From: Asterella californica | Lineage: Eukaryota; Streptophyta; Marchantiopsida; Marchantiales; Aytoniaceae | Direction: 5' to 3' | DNA length: 64,000 nucleotides | Assembly (NCBI GenBank): GCA_036924285.1 | Contig: JAYKYS010000004.1 | Span: 1,674,001 to 1,738,000, forward strand | In this document: positions 1 through 10,089 of the stretch, in pieces | Layout: the number at the start of each line of letters is the position of its first letter | Numbering within the stretch: position 1 is the first letter of the stretch | The notes under the pieces: generated by a model | Seen by the model: only the letters and a program-made list of their open reading frames with translations | What the model was told of the DNA's origin: nothing | Database searches by the model: none | Made by a program: the position numbers and the translations under genes

Positions 1-8
1 TGGAGGAC

Positions 9-932
9 GTGCAGAGATCCCAGCAGGAGCCAACGACTGCTGGGAGACGGTTTACTGCCCAAGAGAAGGGGAAGGGACCGGCTTACAAGTTGGCGGCTGA
101 TATCGAAACTTCAACTGATCTCAAGAGCATCCTGGAGCAGAGAATACTTGACGCACGAATCGAGTTTTCTCTTCGGGAGGTTCTTGGTATTACGAAGAGG
201 GAGTTTCACGAGCTGATCATCGACATCATCAAGCGCAAGAGACAGGTGATGTCTGAGCAGGTACAGAGTCAGATGATTGATGTGGTAGGAGCTTCTGTGA
301 ATGATGCGGAGTTCGGAAAGGTGCATTTTCAAGAGGTTGATGATACAGAGTACCAGCAAGAAGCGTTGGTTGCTGGTACCAATACTGCTGAATTCGATGA
401 TGATGAAGCTGGCGATGAGAGTCCAGCTATTGATAGCGACTTCAGAAAGAGACACTGGGCTCGTGCTACGACTGCTACACGAGTTCGCCTTGGGAGTTTG
501 GAACCTGTTGCGGCTTTGGTTGATCACGGTTCAGAGATCAACATCATGTCACGGGAGGTGTATGAGAGAGGTCAGTGGCCTATCGAACTGAACCATGGTT
601 GGGTGCTACGAGCGGCAAACAACCAGAAGGGTGAGTTATACGGCGCTTGTCCCAACGTGAGGGTGAAGCTAGGTGATGTGGAGGTAGATCAGCACTTCTT
701 CGTACAGTCTTCTGCTTCGTATCCTGTAATTCTTGGTCAACCTTATATCACGGCAGTTAGAATGGAGACGAAGGTGATGGATGATGGATCTCACTATGCT
801 AGGATTCGTAGTCCAGATGATAGACGTTCTGTGCAGTTTTTGACCGTTCGTTCGAACCACGAACGAAACAGGCAGACTTTGAGAGATTCTCCTATCTGTA
901 GGAGTAAGGGTTTTCTGAAACCACTCTTGTAG
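9..932 (+). pseudogene. Gypsy A gag tail plus aspartic protease (partial)
   Basis: Open frame of 307 codons. Residues about 25-80 match the gag/protease linker of element C (shared segments VLGITKREFH and IKRKRQ). A retropepsin-like domain follows, with VDHGSEINIMS at about residue 172 and a second conserved segment VILGQPYITA near residue 240. The position between the catalytic Asp and Gly is His, where most retropepsins have Ser or Thr. The same DHG occurs in element C, so it is a family trait and not decay. The enzyme would cut the Gag-Pol polyprotein in virus-like particles. The frame ends at a stop at 930-932, where intact relatives would continue into the linker, so this copy is broken. 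The true N terminus is off the window. Confidence 0.8.
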
Positions 933-967
933 GTCGGGATACCAAGAGTGATAGACCTGTTACTACT

Positions 968-1837
968 ATGATCCCGCTTGAGCAGCCTGTGGGATCACAA
1001 CAGGCTGACGAAGAGGTTGCTCAAGATTCTGAAAACTACTACACTGTACATAGTTGGAAATCTGGTTTGATGGCTTTCAGTTCTGATGATTGGAGTGAAT
1101 TCACGCGAGTAGAGGATCTGACTGAGAAGAGTAGAAGACAGATGGAGAAGTATGCAGAAAATCTGCGCTGTACAGGAGTTCTGGGTGAAGGTGAGATGAT
1201 TTCTAGTGTTTACGAGGAGTTTGTAGGTGTACAGTCTTTTGTTCGTTGGCTGGATGATGTAGATAGGTTGATGGAGCAGATGGGAGGAAGGGTGGTGATC
1301 CCTATCCACTCACGTAAGGTCTATGAGGAGATTGCCTCGTGCTTGCAATCTCGTCCTCATCCGAGACTGGAGAGTGGATGGAAAGATGCAATCTGCTGGT
1401 GTGGCTCTCGTGAAGAAGCAGAGGTTCACACCAAATACAAAACTGTAGCGAAGAAGGTGAAACCAATGGCGACTCAATTACCTGTTGACTCACAACAGCA
1501 GATGGAGTTAGCGGCCGCTGAGCCTGTACTGAGAGATCCTAAACAGATAGGACACGAGTTTACTCAAGAGACACTCGAGCAGCTCCAGATAGGAGGGGGT
1601 GGCTTCTTGACTGAAGTGAAGAAACGAGCTTTTGAGCAGATGATAGTTAGCCATGGTAAGGCATTTTCTTTCTCAGTTGGAGAGATTGGTTGTGTGGATC
1701 CTAGTGTGATAGCTCCGATGGTTATCTTCACAGTTCCTCACGTACCTTGGGACTTGAAACCGATTCCAGTCCCTCGTGCCTTGCTACCGAAGGTTATTGA
1801 CTTACTTGAAGGAGAGGATGCGGATGGGTATTCTTGA
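968..1837 (+). pseudogene. Gypsy A linker between protease and RT
   Basis: Open frame of 289 codons in a different frame from the protease before it and the pol after it. Its last third (DPKQIGHEFTQETLEQLQIG, then VDPSVIAPMVIFTVPH) is shared with the last reading frame of element C (18083-18770), identifying it as the pre-RT part of the same polyprotein. The RT N-terminal sequence starts in this frame near 1750 and is continued in the other frame after the overlap at 1776-1837, which marks a one-base indel. No catalytic motif is visible in the first 190 residues. It has no known function of its own. Confidence 0.7.
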
Positions 1838-4568
1838 ACCATCTATGGCTCCGTACTCTAGCCGATGGTTCACAGTACCTAAGAAGACAGGAGCTTTACG
1901 CTTCATCCAAGACTTACAGCCTGCTAACAACATCACGATTCGAAATGTTGGAACAGGACCTGTGGTTGATGAAGTAGCCGAGGCATTTGCTGGAAGATCT
2001 ATCTATTCTATTGGAGATCTGTTTTCAGGTTATGATCAGTTTCAGCTTGCTTTGGAGAGTAGAGACTTGACTACCATGCGTACACCTTTGGGGTTGATGC
2101 GGATGTGTACTCTTCCTCAGGGTGCGACAAACTCAGTAGCTCATATGCAAAACGCGATGCATAAGATGTTACGAGAGTTTGTACCTGAGGTTACTATCCC
2201 ATTTCTTGATGATATCCCCATGAAAGGCTGTCCGGTGGAGGACAAGGACGAGACTATGACTGTTGATGGTTGCAGAAAGTTTGTTGCAGACCACATCCGA
2301 GATGTGGAGAAGATTCTGATGCGCTTGGAAGAAGTACACCTCACTCTGTCATGTACCAAATCTCGTTTTGGAATGTCAGAGATCATAGTGGTGGGTCACT
2401 TATGCGGTACTTTTGGAAGACGGCCGAACCCAGAGAAGGTAGATGCTATAGCAAGGATAGCAGACTGTACCAACATCACTGAGGTTCACCGATTCTTAGG
2501 AGCTTGTGTGTTCTTTCGTGTGAGTATTCCTCATTATGCACACATTGCCGAGCCTCTGTATGCACTTCTGAGAAAGGGGAAGAGGTTTACTTGGCGGCAA
2601 GAACATCACGAGACGATGGAGCAGCTGAAGGAGATTCTGAAGTCTCCACCTGTACTAAGGAGACTTAGCTACGAGAGCGGAAGACCTATCATACTGACTG
2701 TTGATACGAGTCCAAAGGCGATTGGATGGGCAGTCGGTCAAGAAGATGCAGAAGGCGTGCGGTTTGTTTCAAGGTTTGGAGCTCGGATCTTAACAGATAG
2801 ACAACGTAACTACCCTCAAGTGAAGCGTGAGTTGTGGGGAGCTGTTACTGCTATGAAGGTAGACCGAGAGTTCTTGATAGGTGCAAGTGTGATACTAGAA
2901 ACAGACTGTTTGCCTTTGCTAGGTATGATAGCAAACTGTAATACTCCAGACATAGCAATGCTACGATGGATTGCTTATATCCGGAGTATGAACCCTGAGC
3001 TGAAGCATATAGCAGGAAAGGATAATCCTGTTGCAGACATGTTATCTAGGGCTTGTTATACAGATGAGGAAGAGATGATTGCAGAAGTCGAAGATGAAGA
3101 GAAGAGAGACGTTTGGTGCCAAGTTGGTCAACAGACTTCAGACTTGGAACCACTGCCGTTCTACGAGGAGTTCTACACGGAGAAGTTCCGCGATATCAGA
3201 TACTATCTGAGTTTATTATGCAGACGAGAGGGTTGGAGTGATGCAGAGTTTAAGGAGATTAAAAGAAAAGCATATGGTTACCTTCTACGTGAAGGTTATC
3301 TGTGGAAACGTCCGAAGAGAAGAGATGGGATGTTGGCTAGAGTAGTGGATGATCAACCGACGAAGCTGAATCTGCTGAAGGAGTTTCATGACACCTTGTG
3401 GGCTGGACACCGTGGAGTTTGGGCTACATACACAAAGATGAAGGAGCGATACTGGTGGAAAGGGTTGTATCAAGACGTAGTGGATTTTGTTGGGTCGTGT
3501 CTGCACTGCCAGTTCTACTCTAAAGTCCGTTACAGAGATGGACTTGTACCTACCTACCCACCTAGTATTCATTTTTCGTGGGTCCTTGATCTTGTGATGA
3601 TGCCGCCGGGACTGTGGAGAATGCGCTATTTGGTGTTAGCTCGGGAAGATCTCTCCAACTACGTGGAGGGACGAGCACTGCGAACGAAGACTACAGAGAA
3701 CATATGTAGATTCGTGCTTGAAGACATCATCTGTCGTTATGGATCTGTTGGAAGACTACGAGCAGATAGGGGCGAGCTGAGAGGTGCAGAAGCGAAGGAG
3801 TTCTTTGCTCGTTATGGAGTAAAGCTTCGACTTACTACTGCCATGAATCCGGAAGGGATTGGTAAGAGTGAACGAGGACACCCTTCTATTGTTCACGCGT
3901 TAGTGAAAGCATGTGATGGTAGGCCTAGGGAATGGCCGAGACTACTTCCATTTGCTTTATGGGCTGATAGAACTACACACTGTACCACGACTGGCTATAT
4001 GCCAGTTGAGCTTATATTGGGGCAGAAGCCGATCATGCCTGCTGAGGAGGACTTTCCTACGTGGGCTACTCTACCGTGGGAAGATGGTATAGATCATACT
4101 TCACTCCTTGCTTCACGAACTAGGCAGTTGGAGCGAAGGGAGGAGGATCTTGCTGAAGCACAAGAGAAGCTGAAGGTGGCTCGAGTCAGAAACAAAGAGC
4201 GTTTCGACAAGACTCACCGACTACGACCAAAACCAATATGTGTTGGTGATTGGGTTCTGGTGTATGATAGCACGCTGGAGAACCAGCATTCTACACTTCG
4301 TAAGTTCTCGCGAAGATGGTTCGGGCCTTATGTTGTGTTAGATGTGTATGAGAATGCCACTTATAGTTTACGTGAGTTAGATGGTACTCCTTTGAAACTA
4401 TCTGTGGCTGGCAAACGAGTGAAGTTGTTCAAACAACGTGGAGGATTAGTAGATTTGTTCAACTTTCTGGAGTCTGAGCAGAGGCTGACAAGAGAAGAAG
4501 ACGCCTCGGCTACTGAAGAGGTTGAGGTGGACGAGAGTGATGATGATGATGAAACGACAGAAGGATGA
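1776..4568 (+). CDS. Gypsy A pol: RT, RNase H, integrase
   Basis: Uninterrupted 930-codon frame. Domains in order: reverse transcriptase (about 1-250) with the active-site box FLDD at 143-146 in place of the usual YxDD; RNase H (about 295-425, ILTVDTSPKAIGWAVG); HHCC zinc-binding integrase N terminus (His near 537 and 545, CLHC near 575); integrase core with Asp 603, Asp 664 (ADRGE) and Glu 699 (SERGH); C-terminal GPY module (RRWFGPYVV); and a very acidic tail. There is no chromodomain, so it is not a chromovirus. Translation of an intact copy would start upstream in gag, so the ATG at 1776 is only the first Met in the open frame. This is a real retroelement pol with high certainty; activity is doubtful because the upstream frames are broken. 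Confidence 0.9.
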   Translation: MPCYRRLLTYLKERMRMGILEPSMAPYSSRWFTVPKKTGALRFIQDLQPANNITIRNVGTGPVVDEVAEAFAGRSIYSIGDLFSGYDQFQLALESRDLTTMRTPLGLMRMCTLPQGATNSVAHMQNAMHKMLREFVPEVTIPFLDDIPMKGCPVEDKDETMTVDGCRKFVADHIRDVEKILMRLEEVHLTLSCTKSRFGMSEIIVVGHLCGTFGRRPNPEKVDAIARIADCTNITEVHRFLGACVFFRVSIPHYAHIAEPLYALLRKGKRFTWRQEHHETMEQLKEILKSPPVLRRLSYESGRPIILTVDTSPKAIGWAVGQEDAEGVRFVSRFGARILTDRQRNYPQVKRELWGAVTAMKVDREFLIGASVILETDCLPLLGMIANCNTPDIAMLRWIAYIRSMNPELKHIAGKDNPVADMLSRACYTDEEEMIAEVEDEEKRDVWCQVGQQTSDLEPLPFYEEFYTEKFRDIRYYLSLLCRREGWSDAEFKEIKRKAYGYLLREGYLWKRPKRRDGMLARVVDDQPTKLNLLKEFHDTLWAGHRGVWATYTKMKERYWWKGLYQDVVDFVGSCLHCQFYSKVRYRDGLVPTYPPSIHFSWVLDLVMMPPGLWRMRYLVLAREDLSNYVEGRALRTKTTENICRFVLEDIICRYGSVGRLRADRGELRGAEAKEFFARYGVKLRLTTAMNPEGIGKSERGHPSIVHALVKACDGRPREWPRLLPFALWADRTTHCTTTGYMPVELILGQKPIMPAEEDFPTWATLPWEDGIDHTSLLASRTRQLERREEDLAEAQEKLKVARVRNKERFDKTHRLRPKPICVGDWVLVYDSTLENQHSTLRKFSRRWFGPYVVLDVYENATYSLRELDGTPLKLSVAGKRVKLFKQRGGLVDLFNFLESEQRLTREEDASATEEVEVDESDDDDETTEG

Positions 4569-4599
4569 AGAGGTTGGCACATGCCAGAGGATGTGCAGG

Positions 4600-4614
4600 T
4601 TTGGAGGGGGTGGA
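4600..4614 (+). promoter_or_regulatory. candidate polypurine tract of Gypsy A
   Basis: A short purine-rich run (TTTGGAGGGGGTGGA) lies 32 bp after the pol stop and directly before TGTCGTG. The same heptamer occurs near the left end of the element C LTRs (13529 and 18795). This position and composition fit the primer site for plus-strand DNA synthesis. Confidence 0.5.
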
Positions 4615-5063
4615 TGTCGTGATGTGAATTATTCCACATAGTGAATAATTCACCTCTCAGTTAGAAGTTAGTCTCTCTGAGCGAAGTTAAGACCTCAAAG
4701 AAGTCGATTCTGGAGGAAGTGAGCATTCGGAAATCTGAAAACACCACGGCGTAGGTCTCGTCGCGCTGATCACCGTGGTATGTTCAAAAGTTGCAAACGG
4801 AGTTGCAGGCGAAAAGTTACTTGGGGTTCTTCTACAAGATTTCTGATACCGGGAATTTTACCATAAATCAGAGTGAGTTCGAAAAATACTTTTTAGATTT
4901 TTCTCATGTAGATTGTAGTATGTAGTATTTGATTAAAATTTGAAATGTACAAAAAGAGCATGTATAGAGAAATTTATGGCACCTCGTGTTAGCAAAGGAA
5001 AGACGAAATACCGCAGCTTTCTAGCATATTAGCTTAGAAACTGGTCTTCAAAACCAGTTGTGA

Positions 5064-5140
5064 GATCAGCTTCCGTGGTGTAGCTGAGAAACTTGTAGGG
5101 AGGAGGTCTCCGGATCAAATCCCTTCAGACTCACAACCGG
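5064..5140 (+). repeat. tRNA-related (SINE-head-like) sequence with A-box and B-box matches
   Basis: TAGCTGAG at 5081-5088 resembles a pol III A box. GGATCAAATCC at 5112-5122 differs by one base from the B-box form GGTTCAAATCC. Spacing of about 30 bp and the preceding GAGGTCTCC are typical of tRNA-derived SINE heads. The segment does not fold into a clean cloverleaf, so it is not a functional tRNA. It sits inside the presumed LTR of Gypsy A. Confidence 0.35.
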
Positions 5141-5509
5141 CTTGGAGTAGGCTGGCCCCTTCGGGGGAATATGAGGGGCACCAAGTTGCTTAGGGGCGGG
5201 ACACTAGATGTCCCTTAAACGTACCGTGAATGCGGGACGCCTCCGTCTACCCCTGCACTAGTGCAGTCACCTAGTGTGGATGCTAGAGGGAGATTACCAC
5301 CGGGTTTCGAAATGGACCTCTCACCTTCGGGTTGGCGGGGTAATTAGTACGAATTCGGTTGCGGCCCTCTAAGTCCTGGGGTAGCGAGATGACATCAAAT
5401 ATACTCCAAGTCGGTACCAATTCTTTTGTAGAAAAATGTAGAGTTCGAAATATTATTCACTTGGGTCGAAAAATCAAGTGAAACTGATACCAGAGGCAAT
5501 ACTTACGGC

Positions 5510-6610
5510 ACTTCGAAGTTTAAGGGGGCCGAGAAACGACAATGATGATAACTCAGGCTCCACATGTCAGAACGAGGTGATTCCGGTGGCCAGAGGTAGC
5601 CGTGGTGAAGTTACTTCGGATGGACGTGGTAGATGCTGACTGTACGGCCAAAACGGTGGCCGTCCGTACAGATGAACCTGCGTAGCTTAGTGAAATAGTC
5701 TTCTTACGTGGAGTTATCTCCATGTGTCAGAACGAGGTGATTCCGATGGCCAGAGGTAGCCGTGGTGAAGTTACTTCGGATGGACGTGGTAGATGCTGAC
5801 TGTACGGCACTTCGAAGTTTAAGGAGGCCGGGAAACGACAATGATGATAACTCGGGCTCCACATGTCAGAACGAGGTGATTCCGGTGGCCAGAGGTAGCC
5901 GTGGTGAAGTTACTTTGGATGGACGTGGTAGATGCTGACTGTACGGCCAAAACGGTGGCCGTCCGTACAGATGAACCTGCGTAGCTTAGTGAAATAGTCT
6001 TCTTACGTGGAGTTATCTCCACGTGTCAGAACGAGGTGATTCCGGTGGCCAGAGGTAGCCGTGGTGAAGTTACTTCGGATGGACGTGGTAGATGCTGACT
6101 GTACGGCACTTCGAAGTTTAAGGGGGCCGGGAAACGACAATGATGATAACTCGGGCTCCACATGTCAGAACGAGGTGATTCCGGTGGCCAGAGGTAGCCG
6201 TGGTGAAGTTACTTCGGATGGACGTGGTAGATGCTGACTGTACGGCCAAAACGGTGGCCGTCCGTACAGATGAACCTGCGTAGCTTAGTGAAATAGTCTT
6301 CTTACGTGGAGTTATCTCCACGTGTCAGAACGAGGTGATTCCGGTGGCCAGAGGTAGCCGTGGTGAAGTTACTTCGGATGGACGTGGTAGATGCTGACTG
6401 TACGGCCGAAACGGTGGCCGTCTGTACAGATGAACCTGCGTAGCTTAGTGAAATAGTCTTCTTACGTGGAGTTATCTCCACGTGTCAGAACGAGGTGATT
6501 CCGGTGGCCAGAGGTAGCCGTGGTGAAGTTACTTCGGATGGACGTGGTAGATGCTGACTGTACGGCCGAAACGGTGGCCGTCCGTACAGATGAACGTGCG
6601 TAGCTTAGTG
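5510..6610 (+). repeat. higher-order tandem repeat, 299-bp unit of 160 + 139 bp
   Basis: The segment starting CACTTCGAAGTTTAAG recurs at about 5510, 5809 and 6108, a period of 299 bp. Inside each unit the subrepeat starting GTCAGAACGAGG occurs twice, 160 and then 139 bp apart. After the third unit the array continues with the 160-bp form only (about 6323 and 6483). Copies differ by only a few bases. The small minus-strand open frames here are repeats of one another and are not genes. Confidence 0.9.
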
Positions 6611-6731
6611 AAATAGTCTTCTTACGTGTAGATATATTATCAGTGATTTGTTTTTCTGCTGCCATCTGTTTAGGGCGTCTTTTACCCCTGCCAGCTGACA
6701 CTGAAGGTTACGTAGGGTGAAGGAGAACCCA

Positions 6732-7112
6732 GGGGGGTGTACTCCGGAGGGAGAGAATTCTCAGGCATTATCGCATTATCGCATTTTTGCCGATCATCGA
6801 GCAGTGTAGAGTTTACCGTGCGGGAGCTATCGAGTAGAGGGAATCGAAGAGCTAGGAGATTTTACAGAGACTACATCTGAAGATACTTTTCTGTCTGATA
6901 AGAGTTTTGATATCGAGGGATTGAGAGTAGAGAGCAGAATCGAGTAGAGAAGAGACCAAGAACTTGTACGTGTATCTTTCTGAATAGAAAACGGGAAGCT
7001 TCTATGTGAACGCGTTGGTGCTTCACATGAGCAGTTTTCTAATATTCTGAGTTACTGAGCGTGAGCTTTTCAATCTGCATGATCTGGAGTTGAAGATCTA
7101 CTTGCACGCCGT
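6732..7112. other. non-coding spacer between Gypsy A and the Myb-like pseudogene
   Basis: No reading frame of note. The stretch begins with GGGGGGTGT, which is repeated inverted at 22671-22679 beyond the Harbinger transposase. It may include the end of the Gypsy A LTR or a transposon terminus; neither can be proven here. Confidence 0.3.
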
Positions 7113-8030
7113 GTGTTTTATCTTGGCCAGATCGAGAACGTGGTGGTGTGGTTTCTTGCGATCCGTATTTCGTGTGTGAATTTTGTCCTCCTCTTCACGA
7201 TCGAATCACAGCTAGAAGGTTCGCCCTTCCCAGGAAACTCTCGCCTCGACAGCGTAGAACTGAAGAAACGGTTCGAGAGATATGTGCATATGTACAAAAA
7301 AGCTAAAGAGATTCAAGACGGCACAGGAGGAGGTCTTATGGAGGATGAAGTGATTAGAGGTTTGACATTGGAGGAGAAATTAGATGGAAAATGTCCTCAC
7401 TATTTTAGAATGAATGCCGTTTTTGGTAGTAGAGCAAACATCGATCCTCTCGCGTTATATTCTATACCATCAGAAGAAGAAGTCTTGGGTTACGACTCTC
7501 AATTCCAAGCTGAGAGTACACTTTCTCGATATGAGACTGAGAGTACACTGCCATGATATGGATATGAGACCGAGAGTACACTGCCTCGGTATGAAGAAGA
7601 CGACGAAGATATGGATATCTCTCAGTGTGGATATCAAGCTTACCAGGAAGAAAATCCAACTGCGGAAGAAAGACCTATGAATGATGAGGAGGAAGAAGAA
7701 GGTATTCACGGTGAAACAAAGGGAGGAACTGTCCTTGATCTTGCTCAGTCTGCACAGGAGATGTCTCGAAATCATAGAGCCCACCGTAATGTAAAAGTGG
7801 GAGTTTTGAATTTATACGAGAAAAGCATCCGAGAGAAAGTCCAATATAGAAAGGTGTATGCAGAATATCGTATGGCTTCACTGGGAGAAAAAAAAGAGCG
7901 CGAGAAAATCACGAGAAGGAGGAAAGTAGAAAGAGACACACGTCTCTGTTTTTTGAGTTGCATAAAGCTGGCAAGTCTTTTGAGGAGATAAAAGGAATTA
8001 TCGAGAAACTCGATACTATGTAATTTTCAT
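7113..8030 (+). pseudogene. broken Myb/SANT-like transposon-associated protein
   Basis: The first frame (7113-7556) contains CPHYFRMNAVFGSRANIDP near residue 93. This C-P-x-Y...(I/V)FG-x-R pattern resembles the Myb/SANT-like DNA-binding proteins encoded beside PIF/Harbinger transposases. A stop at 7554-7556 falls in a run of short acidic repeats around ESTLPRY. The reading continues in another frame (7611-7991) through an acidic stretch and a basic helical segment, then shifts again near the T-run at about 7950 and ends near 8023 with a helical tail. In an intact element such a protein would help the transposase bind DNA and enter the nucleus. The family call rests on motif resemblance only. 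Confidence 0.45.
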
Positions 8031-8063
8031 AGATAAGGAGTAAATTTGACGTTTATAAAATGT

Positions 8064-8190
8064 TGTGTACCTTACGTTTTCTGTCGATGTGTTAACACGG
8101 ATTCGGTTTAGGTTTCAGTCTTCGCGTTTATGTTTTCTGTAGATGTGTTAACACAAATTCGGTTTAGGTATCAGTCTTCGTGTTTAAGTT
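8064..8190 (+). repeat. two-copy direct repeat, about 57-59 bp
   Basis: A segment containing GATGTGTTAACAC followed by ATTCGGTTTAGG and TCAGTCTTCG occurs twice in a row with a few substitutions. It is non-coding and separates the Myb-like pseudogene from the motif array on its right. Confidence 0.6.
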
Positions 8191-8379
8191 GAGGTCTGTT
8201 ATTGTGCGAGAGGTATACCATAACAGCTCTTGTGTATTCTTATGCTCGTGTTTCTTACAGTGTGTAAAGTGATAGTTTCGTTCTCGACCACCATAGGAGA
8301 ACCTGGACGTCATGACACGAGAAGTTGGACGCCGAGAGAGAGAGCGCATTTCGGAGCACAAAGAGTCGCTCTAAGAGCA

Positions 8380-8960
8380 TTTCCTAGTGCGATCGATCGA
8401 GCTAAGTTCAGTGCGGTCGATCGAGGTCAGTATGGTTCGAAGTGCGGTGAGCAGAGAGAGTCGCTTTGAGGTCAGTGCGGTCGGCAGAGAGTCGCTTTGA
8501 GAACATTTCTTAGTGCGGTCGATCGAGCGCGATTCAATGCGGTCGAAAGAGGTCAGTGCGGTCGGCAAAGAGTCGCTTCGAGCGAATTGACTCTCTTTTA
8601 GCGAATTTTTCAGTAAGCTCGATCGAGCTCAGTGCGGTTCGTTTTAACTTTATTATCGCTCAGTGCGACGTGCATATATCTTCCAGTGCGGTTCGCAGCA
8701 AACTAGTGTGGTTTGATCGCTCAGCGTGACCTTAAACCGCATTGAGCAAAATCAGAAGAATGCGATGAGTGAGGTCGCACTCAGTGCGGTTCGCATTGCT
8801 CAGGGTGACCCTAAACCGCACTGAGAATTGTCACGAGTCTCAGGCATTTCTTAGGACCGCACTCAGTGCGATCCGCATCACTCAGCGCGACCTGCAAACC
8901 GCACTGAGCGATGTCGTCTCAAGAGAACTGAGCGGATTGCACTGAGTGCGGTTTGGGTTT
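8380..8960. repeat. array of AGTGCG/CGCACT motifs, block 1
   Basis: At least 15 copies of AGTGCG(G/A) or its complement, often extended to CTCAGTGCGGTC or GACCGCACTGAG, lie in about 580 bp, mixed with ATCGATCGAG-like spacers. Both orientations occur, and some copies meet head to head (CGCACTCAGTGCG at about 8775 and 8858). Spacing is irregular, so this is neither a satellite nor a CRISPR array. The same motif fills blocks 2-4 to the right. Confidence 0.8.
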
Positions 8961-9969
8961 ACAAGCACGTTGAGAGTAGGATTTGGGTGGCTCGGAACGA
9001 GTTAGGGTTCAGGGACTGTAATTTTGTAAGCTCGGATCGTGTTTAGAGTTTGAGAAATTATAATTTTGTGTGGTGGCTTTGTTGTTTAAGTTGGCTACTC
9101 AAGACGAAGTGCAGTCGAAGCGAACACCGAAAGAAGAAGGATCTTATTACATATCTTTCTCTTCACACGACGATGAAGAATCTCGGATTAAGTGGGGGTG
9201 GATGGAGAAAGATGATATACGGAGTGCAGTCAGTCAAATCAGCGAAGATGCCTTAGATCATCTATGCTTGCTTATAGCATTGTCATTCGATTTTACACCA
9301 CTTGATGTAAGTAGCTTTTCTGCTTTGTTTTATTTCTTTTTTTGTTTTGAGATGGATACACGACTATTGCATGTAGTATGTTCGTTTATTTTGACTTCAT
9401 GATTGTTTGTGTAAGGTTGCATTATGTAAAACGTTTATTGAGTCTTGCGACGTGGAGACTTCAAGCATTTGTCATACCAACTAGCATTGTTGATATGCCT
9501 CCTTTCGTAAGGCATGTCTGAATATCAGATTGGTTTCTAGATTATGATAAAGTCGGAAAGAGATATTTCGTCAGAGAGTGTACTTATCCATAATGGATTT
9601 CAGTTTTCTAGTGTCTCAACGCTGTATTTCTTGCGAGAAAAAGACCTAAGACCGTCACAGGTCAACTTGCATTGTTCGTCAAATCCAAAGTGGAAGAAAT
9701 GGATGTAGATTACGACTTTGCTCAACTCATGGTGGATAATCTGGAGGGAGAGATCTTACGTATCCAAAAACACATGGGACAGACGAGAAAAGTTGGGACT
9801 TTGGAGACTTTTGCCGGAATAGCATTGACTCATGTGTTCACTCATCTGGGTCTGTCAAGGCTAGAAACTATCCCTGTTCCAAACATCGTTCGTCATCCAA
9901 TTGGAATCCAGCATCATGGACAAAATACAAGTAAAAATATGTTTGTTTGTACATTCTCTTTCAACATTA

Positions 9970-10087
9970 CGTTTGTAAGGTTAGTTGCATAGTTTGTGCA
10001 TAAAACTCTCTCATGATAAAGTCTCATTGCGTTTGTAAGGTTAGTTGCACAGTTTGTGCATAAAACTCTCTCATGATAAAGTCTCAT
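9970..10087 (+). repeat. 60-bp direct duplication inside an intron
   Basis: Two neighbouring copies with a period of exactly 60 bp (starting CGTTTGTAAGGTTAG) differ by one or two bases. They lie just inside the large intron of the HAD-type pseudogene and before motif block 2. Confidence 0.9.
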
Positions 10088-10089
10088 GG

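Larger units (their letters stand above)
1..4568 (+). mobile_element. Ty3/Gypsy retrotransposon A, internal region, left part outside window
   Basis: Protease, linker, reverse transcriptase, RNase H and integrase follow one another on the plus strand, the Ty3/Gypsy order. The 5' LTR and most of gag lie outside the window. The reading frame is broken twice: a stop plus frame change between 932 and 968, and a one-base shift in the 1776-1837 overlap. This copy is therefore probably not autonomous, although the pol frame is uninterrupted over 930 codons. The same protein family occurs in element C at 15.6-18.8 kb, so this Gypsy lineage has at least two diverged members here. Confidence 0.9.
4615..6731 (+). 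repeat. probable 3' LTR region of Gypsy A (right end not fixed)
   Basis: The region starts with TG directly after the candidate polypurine tract and has no coding capacity. It holds a structured GC-rich block (5030-5400) and a large tandem array (5510-6610). Its length would be similar to the 2.04-kb LTRs of the related element C. The right border is a guess: the 5' LTR is outside the window, so no pairwise comparison is possible. The last CA before a G-run at 6732 is used here as a provisional end; the LTR could be shorter or reach about 7.1 kb. Confidence 0.4.

Noticed and set aside
1..4568. Element A as a chromovirus
   Set aside because: The integrase ends with the GPY module and an acidic tail; no chromodomain is visible.
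5039..5060. Anticodon-arm look-alike with loop CTTCAAA, suggesting tRNA-Sec (TCA)
   Set aside because: Only this one arm fits. No matching acceptor, D or T arms can be folded around it.
5510..6610. CRISPR-like array
   Set aside because: Units are long tandem repeats without unique spacers, in plant nuclear DNA.
5819..6701. Repeated 67- and 79-codon minus-strand frames
   Set aside because: They are copies of one tandem repeat read in one frame, with no domain.
8380..8960. Satellite DNA
   Set aside because: The motif is short and irregularly spaced in both orientations; no constant period was found.
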